Positions 61,359-64,000 of a DNA stretch of 64,000 bases are shown piece after piece (position 1 is the stretch's first letter; the number at the start of each line of letters is the position of its first letter). The notes beneath the pieces were generated by a model that worked only from the letters and a program-made list of their open reading frames with translations, searched no databases and was not told the DNA's origin. Source of the DNA: JAJTHB01 sp033763775 (GTDB lineage: Bacteria > Pseudomonadota > Alphaproteobacteria > Rickettsiales > SXRF01); NCBI GenBank assembly GCA_033763775.1, contig JANRJW010000013.1, forward strand, positions 62,001 through 126,000, given 5' to 3'. A program made the translations under genes and the position numbers.

Positions 61359-62594
61359 GTGTTTACACCTTCCGTTCAAGCGCTGCTCAAAAAACATCTA
61401 CCTGCCCATCCGAGAATCATCGTTGAAGACAATCTGCATCGTGATCTTGATGAGTTGGTGGCGGAACTGTTCTCGCCGATGCGCCTTGCGGTCGTAGATG
61501 ATGTCCATACGGCGGACGCGTTGGGAGATGATGTGTTTCGCGCACTCAAAGGTCGCTTCCCGAGCACGCACATCACGCTTCCTGTGCCAGTGTCTGCGGA
61601 TGATAAAACGGTTGCCAGCCTGCGCACGCAGACGCTGTCGGCGGATGCGCTGGTGGCGGTGGGTAGCGGCACTATTAATGATTTGTGCAAATATGTCGCG
61701 CATCTGGATCGCAAGCCGTATCTGGTTTTTCCAACCGCCGCTTCGATGAATGGCTACCTTTCTGCCAATGCCTCCATCTCGGTGGGGGGGCATAAAAAAA
61801 CCATGCTGGCGATGATGCCGCAGGCGGTGTTCTGTGATCTTTCAGTGGTAACGCAGGCACCGGTTCGTCTTTCGCAAAGCGGCTTTGGCGATGCGCTGGC
61901 GCGCCCCACTGCACAAGCGGACTGGCTATTATCTCACCTGCTGTTTGATACACATTATGACGAGGTGCCATTTGCGTTGCTGGCGCCCTATGAACAAGAG
62001 TTGATGGAAGAAGCGGGCGGTATTGCAGCGCGTGATAAAAAAAGCATTCAGCTGCTCATTAAAACGCTGCTGCTATCCGGCCTTGGCATGACGATTGCCG
62101 GCGGTAGCTATCCCGCAAGTCAGGGGGAGCATATGATAGCGCACACGATGGAGATGATGACGCATCACCGTCCCAGCCACTCTGCCACTTCGCCACTTAA
62201 CCACGCGCTGCACGGCGAAGCGATTGCGGTGACCACCCTTATCATGGCCGCCATGCAGGAAAAACTGCTACGCAGCAACGTATCGTTTCGGCCGGATGAT
62301 TTTTCCACTGAGCGGATGATTCATCTGTTTGGTAGCGAAGTTGCTACACAATGTCGTAAGGCCTTTGATGGAAAGATGGCGCTCGTGAATATCACCGCCA
62401 AGCCCGACTGGTCTCGGGTTTTTACTGAGATTGAAAAAGTAATCATCCCCAGTGCGCATATTGAAAAAGCGTTGATGGCTGCCGATGCACCCACACACTA
62501 CACGCAGCTGGGCTGGCTGGATGCTGATGTAGAAAACGCCCTCAATTTTGCCCGCTACACGCGCGAGCGTTTTACGTTTCTGGATATTCAATAA
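61359..62594 (+). CDS. Glycerol-1-phosphate dehydrogenase-like (AraM/EgsA) enzyme
   Basis: The 411-residue protein belongs to the iron/zinc alcohol-dehydrogenase-like fold of AraM and EgsA. NAD binding is shown by VAVGSGTINDLCKYVA and FPTAASMNGYLSANASIS. Metal-ligand regions are SGFGDALARPTAQADW and GGSYPASQGEHMIAHTMEMM, plus NHALHGEAIAVTT. AraM makes sn-glycerol-1-phosphate from dihydroxyacetone phosphate in Bacillus; bacterial use elsewhere is poorly known. The start is GTG (MFTPSVQALL). It is single, divergent from mltB, and followed by a terminator. Confidence 0.82.
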   Translation: MFTPSVQALLKKHLPAHPRIIVEDNLHRDLDELVAELFSPMRLAVVDDVHTADALGDDVFRALKGRFPSTHITLPVPVSADDKTVASLRTQTLSADALVAVGSGTINDLCKYVAHLDRKPYLVFPTAASMNGYLSANASISVGGHKKTMLAMMPQAVFCDLSVVTQAPVRLSQSGFGDALARPTAQADWLLSHLLFDTHYDEVPFALLAPYEQELMEEAGGIAARDKKSIQLLIKTLLLSGLGMTIAGGSYPASQGEHMIAHTMEMMTHHRPSHSATSPLNHALHGEAIAVTTLIMAAMQEKLLRSNVSFRPDDFSTERMIHLFGSEVATQCRKAFDGKMALVNITAKPDWSRVFTEIEKVIIPSAHIEKALMAADAPTHYTQLGWLDADVENALNFARYTRERFTFLDIQ

Positions 62595-62596
62595 AG

Positions 62597-62635
62597 CCCT
62601 CGCCCTTTTAGGGAGAGGGTTGGGTGAGGGTTTTT
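62597..62635 (+). terminator. Terminator between the AraM-like gene and ccmB
   Basis: CCCTCGCCC at 62597-62605 pairs with GGGTGAGGG at 62622-62630 (one G-U pair), followed by five T residues. The loop includes a GGGAGAGGG run. It ends the AraM-like transcript and overlaps the stop region of convergent ccmB. Confidence 0.75.
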
Positions 62636-63263
62636 ACTCCACCGCCACTTTGAGCACCGCCGCACACACAAAACACGCAAGCGGCCAGAGCGCCAGTGCC
62701 ATGGCGCCGAGAAATAAAAGCGCCCCTGCCCCGCTGCTGGATGCAGCAAAGATCGCGACCGGCACAAACAGCGGCAGCGTGATTAACGCCTGCAGCAGCC
62801 CGCCGCGTTTCGCGCCCAGTGTCAGGCTGCTTGCAATGGCGCTGATCGCGATCATCGAAAACGAGGCAAGAAAAAGCTGCGCCAGCGCTTTCAGCGCTAC
62901 GGCTGATTCAAGTCCGGCCAGCAGCGCCACCAGCGGTGATACCAGCAGAATGGGCAGCGTCACTGCCAGCCACTGGCCGGTGATTTTTGCAAGCACCAGC
63001 ACCTCCAGCGCCACTGGCCAGAGCAGGAATTGTTCCAGCGTGCCGTCCTCATAATCGCGTTCAAACAGCATGGGCATGGCTATAATAGAAGCGAGCAACA
63101 TCGCCACGCACATCACGGCGCCGGCGTGGCCGGCAAGCAGCTCGGGTGAGAGCGTAAAGGCAAACAGCGTGACGATAATAATATAAAAAGCGCACGCTCC
63201 GAACGCCCCGCCGCCGCGGCGGAATGATTGCGAGAGTGATTGTGAAAGGATGAGCTTAAACAT
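62634..63263 (-). CDS. ccmB: Heme exporter protein CcmB
   Basis: CcmB is the membrane subunit of the CcmAB transporter in cytochrome c maturation system I. The 209-residue protein has six hydrophobic helices, and FERDYEDGTLEQFLLWP near residue 68 is a family motif. The ATG overlaps the ccmA stop (TGATG). ccmC and the rest of the ccm genes are not in the window. Confidence 0.93.
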   Translation of the reverse strand: MFKLILSQSLSQSFRRGGGAFGACAFYIIIVTLFAFTLSPELLAGHAGAVMCVAMLLASIIAMPMLFERDYEDGTLEQFLLWPVALEVLVLAKITGQWLAVTLPILLVSPLVALLAGLESAVALKALAQLFLASFSMIAISAIASSLTLGAKRGGLLQALITLPLFVPVAIFAASSSGAGALLFLGAMALALWPLACFVCAAVLKVAVE

Positions 63264-63868
63264 CAGCTGAAATCCCCTATCTCCAGCACATGGCTTGCCA
63301 CCGCTGAACTCATGCTATGGCTGGCGGCAATCACGATGCCGCCTTGCTTCACACGGGATTCAATCAGGCTCGCGGTTAGTAGCACCGCCTCTTCATCCAG
63401 AAAATTGGTCGGTTCATCCAGCAGCCAGAGCTTGCATGGCGCAATAATCAGCCGCGCGAGCGCCACGCGGCGCTGCCAGCCAGCAGAAAGCTCTTTGCAG
63501 GGGGTTTCCTGATAGCGGCCAAGGTTATAAAATTTAAGCGCGGCGGGCAGAAGCATCTCGGTGCCATACAGCCTGCCCCAGAAACGCAAATTTTCTTCCA
63601 CCGTCAAATCCAGCTTCACCGCGCTTTTATGCCCCACCATCATCAGTTGGCGTTTGAAGTCATCATTACTCTTGGTTCCTGTGCCTTCCCAGTAAATGTT
63701 CCCCTCAGTCGGCGCAATCAGACCCGCTATCATCTTGAGAAGGCTGGTCTTTCCGCTGCCATTGGCACCTTTGAGCAGTAATAGTGCGCCTTCCTGAAGA
63801 CAAAAGCCGAGGCCTTTGAATATCGTTCGTTCTGAGCGCATGCATGTCAGGTTTTCAGCCACGAGCAT
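63263..63868 (-). CDS. ccmA: Heme exporter ATPase CcmA
   Basis: The 201-residue ABC ATPase has Walker A LLKGANGSGKTSLLKMIAG, the variant signature ELSAGWQRRVALARL, and LWLLDEPTNFLDEEAV, all CcmA-like. It powers release of holo-CcmE from CcmCDE. It is divergent from acnA, an arrangement common in alphaproteobacteria. Confidence 0.94.
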   Translation of the reverse strand: MLVAENLTCMRSERTIFKGLGFCLQEGALLLLKGANGSGKTSLLKMIAGLIAPTEGNIYWEGTGTKSNDDFKRQLMMVGHKSAVKLDLTVEENLRFWGRLYGTEMLLPAALKFYNLGRYQETPCKELSAGWQRRVALARLIIAPCKLWLLDEPTNFLDEEAVLLTASLIESRVKQGGIVIAASHSMSSAVASHVLEIGDFS

Positions 63869-63945
63869 AAACGAACATTTAACCTTTAACCGTTAGAAAT
63901 GATTAGTCTTTTAATATTCTATCCCTATTCATAAGGAGCATCCCC

Positions 63946-64000
63946 GTGAAACACAAGTCGAAGAATTCGTTTGGCTCGCAGTCGGAACTGAAAGTAGGTA
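63946..64000 (+). CDS. acnA: Aconitate hydratase, start only
   Basis: The last 55 bases of the window open a plus-strand frame from a GTG with AAGGAG at 63933-63938. The 18 readable residues include KNSFGSQSELKVG, which fits the N-terminus of AcnA (the usual pattern is DSF--R-TL-VGGK). The gene continues past the window edge. The neighbouring divergent ccmAB strengthens the call, since ccmA beside acnA is common in this class. The 77-base gap before it holds its promoter, which I could not pin down. Confidence 0.7.
   Translation, partial: MKHKSKNSFGSQSELKVG

Noticed and set aside
1..64000. tRNA, rRNA, CRISPR arrays, transposases or a complete prophage
   Set aside because: I looked through the intergenic gaps, all under 300 bases, and the coding content, and found no sequence that supports any of these.

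Overview
The window is a gene-dense piece of an alphaproteobacterial chromosome. Almost every gene block follows a gene order known from alphaproteobacteria: yajC-secD with an Mth938-domain gene; addB, addA and trxA near trpA-trpB-trpF-lapA-ihfB-sppA-rpsA and aroA/cmk; rlpA-dacC-tmk-holB-metG-tatD-MBL; and ccmAB beside acnA. The virB3-virB4-virB6-virB6-virB6 cluster, with three enlarged VirB6 proteins, is typical of Rickettsiales and their relatives. However, base composition looks balanced rather than AT-rich, and the window has a trp operon, an RcdA-like protein and nucleotide-sugar genes. I infer a deep-branching Rickettsiales-like or other host-interacting alphaproteobacterium with modest reduction. 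The species cannot be named from the sequence.

Layout. 1-6 kb: GNAT-recO-parC on the minus strand, a membrane/coiled-coil protein and an ABC-F ATPase. 6.1-9.5 kb: a tightly coupled five-gene plus-strand cassette that mixes phage tail-type proteins with a glycosyltransferase and an FkbM methyltransferase. 9.5-12.2 kb: queF, then galU-ugd (UDP-glucuronate supply). 12.3-17.5 kb: rpmG, yajC, secD, the Mth938 gene, two lineage-specific ORFs, a decayed sodB 3' end, sodB and a short squalene/phytoene-synthase-like gene. A perfect parS-type palindrome lies at 17.57 kb. 17.6-25.4 kb: hisN-like, ExoD-like, NUDIX, a YyaL-type thioredoxin-fold protein with a DsbD-like tail, rpsU, a small membrane protein and the dadA-PAP2-hydrolase operon. 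25.6-33.3 kb: the type IV secretion operon, closed by a small lipoprotein. 33.3-42.9 kb: RepA-like ATPase, addB, rcdA-like, addA, trxA and a short glutamine-synthetase-like gene. 42.9-49 kb: the minus-strand rpsA-sppA-ihfB-lapA-trpFBA string. 49-52.6 kb: a toxin-antitoxin pair between rpsA and a fused aroA-cmk gene, then an unknown membrane protein. 52.8-61.3 kb: mltB-rlpA-dacC-tmk-holB-metG-tatD-MBL-gpx, one compact operon. 61.4-64 kb: a glycerol-1-phosphate-dehydrogenase-like gene, ccmAB, and the start of acnA, cut by the window edge.

How the genes work together. Most are housekeeping genes for replication, repair, translation and cell-wall turnover, packed into operons with ATGA or TGATG overlaps. 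The accessory content is the phage-like cassette, the T4SS, the RepA-like gene, the toxin-antitoxin pair and two palindromic repeat elements. One of those elements sits in frame inside recO, as Rickettsia palindromic elements do. No rRNA, tRNA, CRISPR array, complete prophage or transposase was found. No gene-free stretch exceeds 300 bases; the longest is 292 bases upstream of rpsA.
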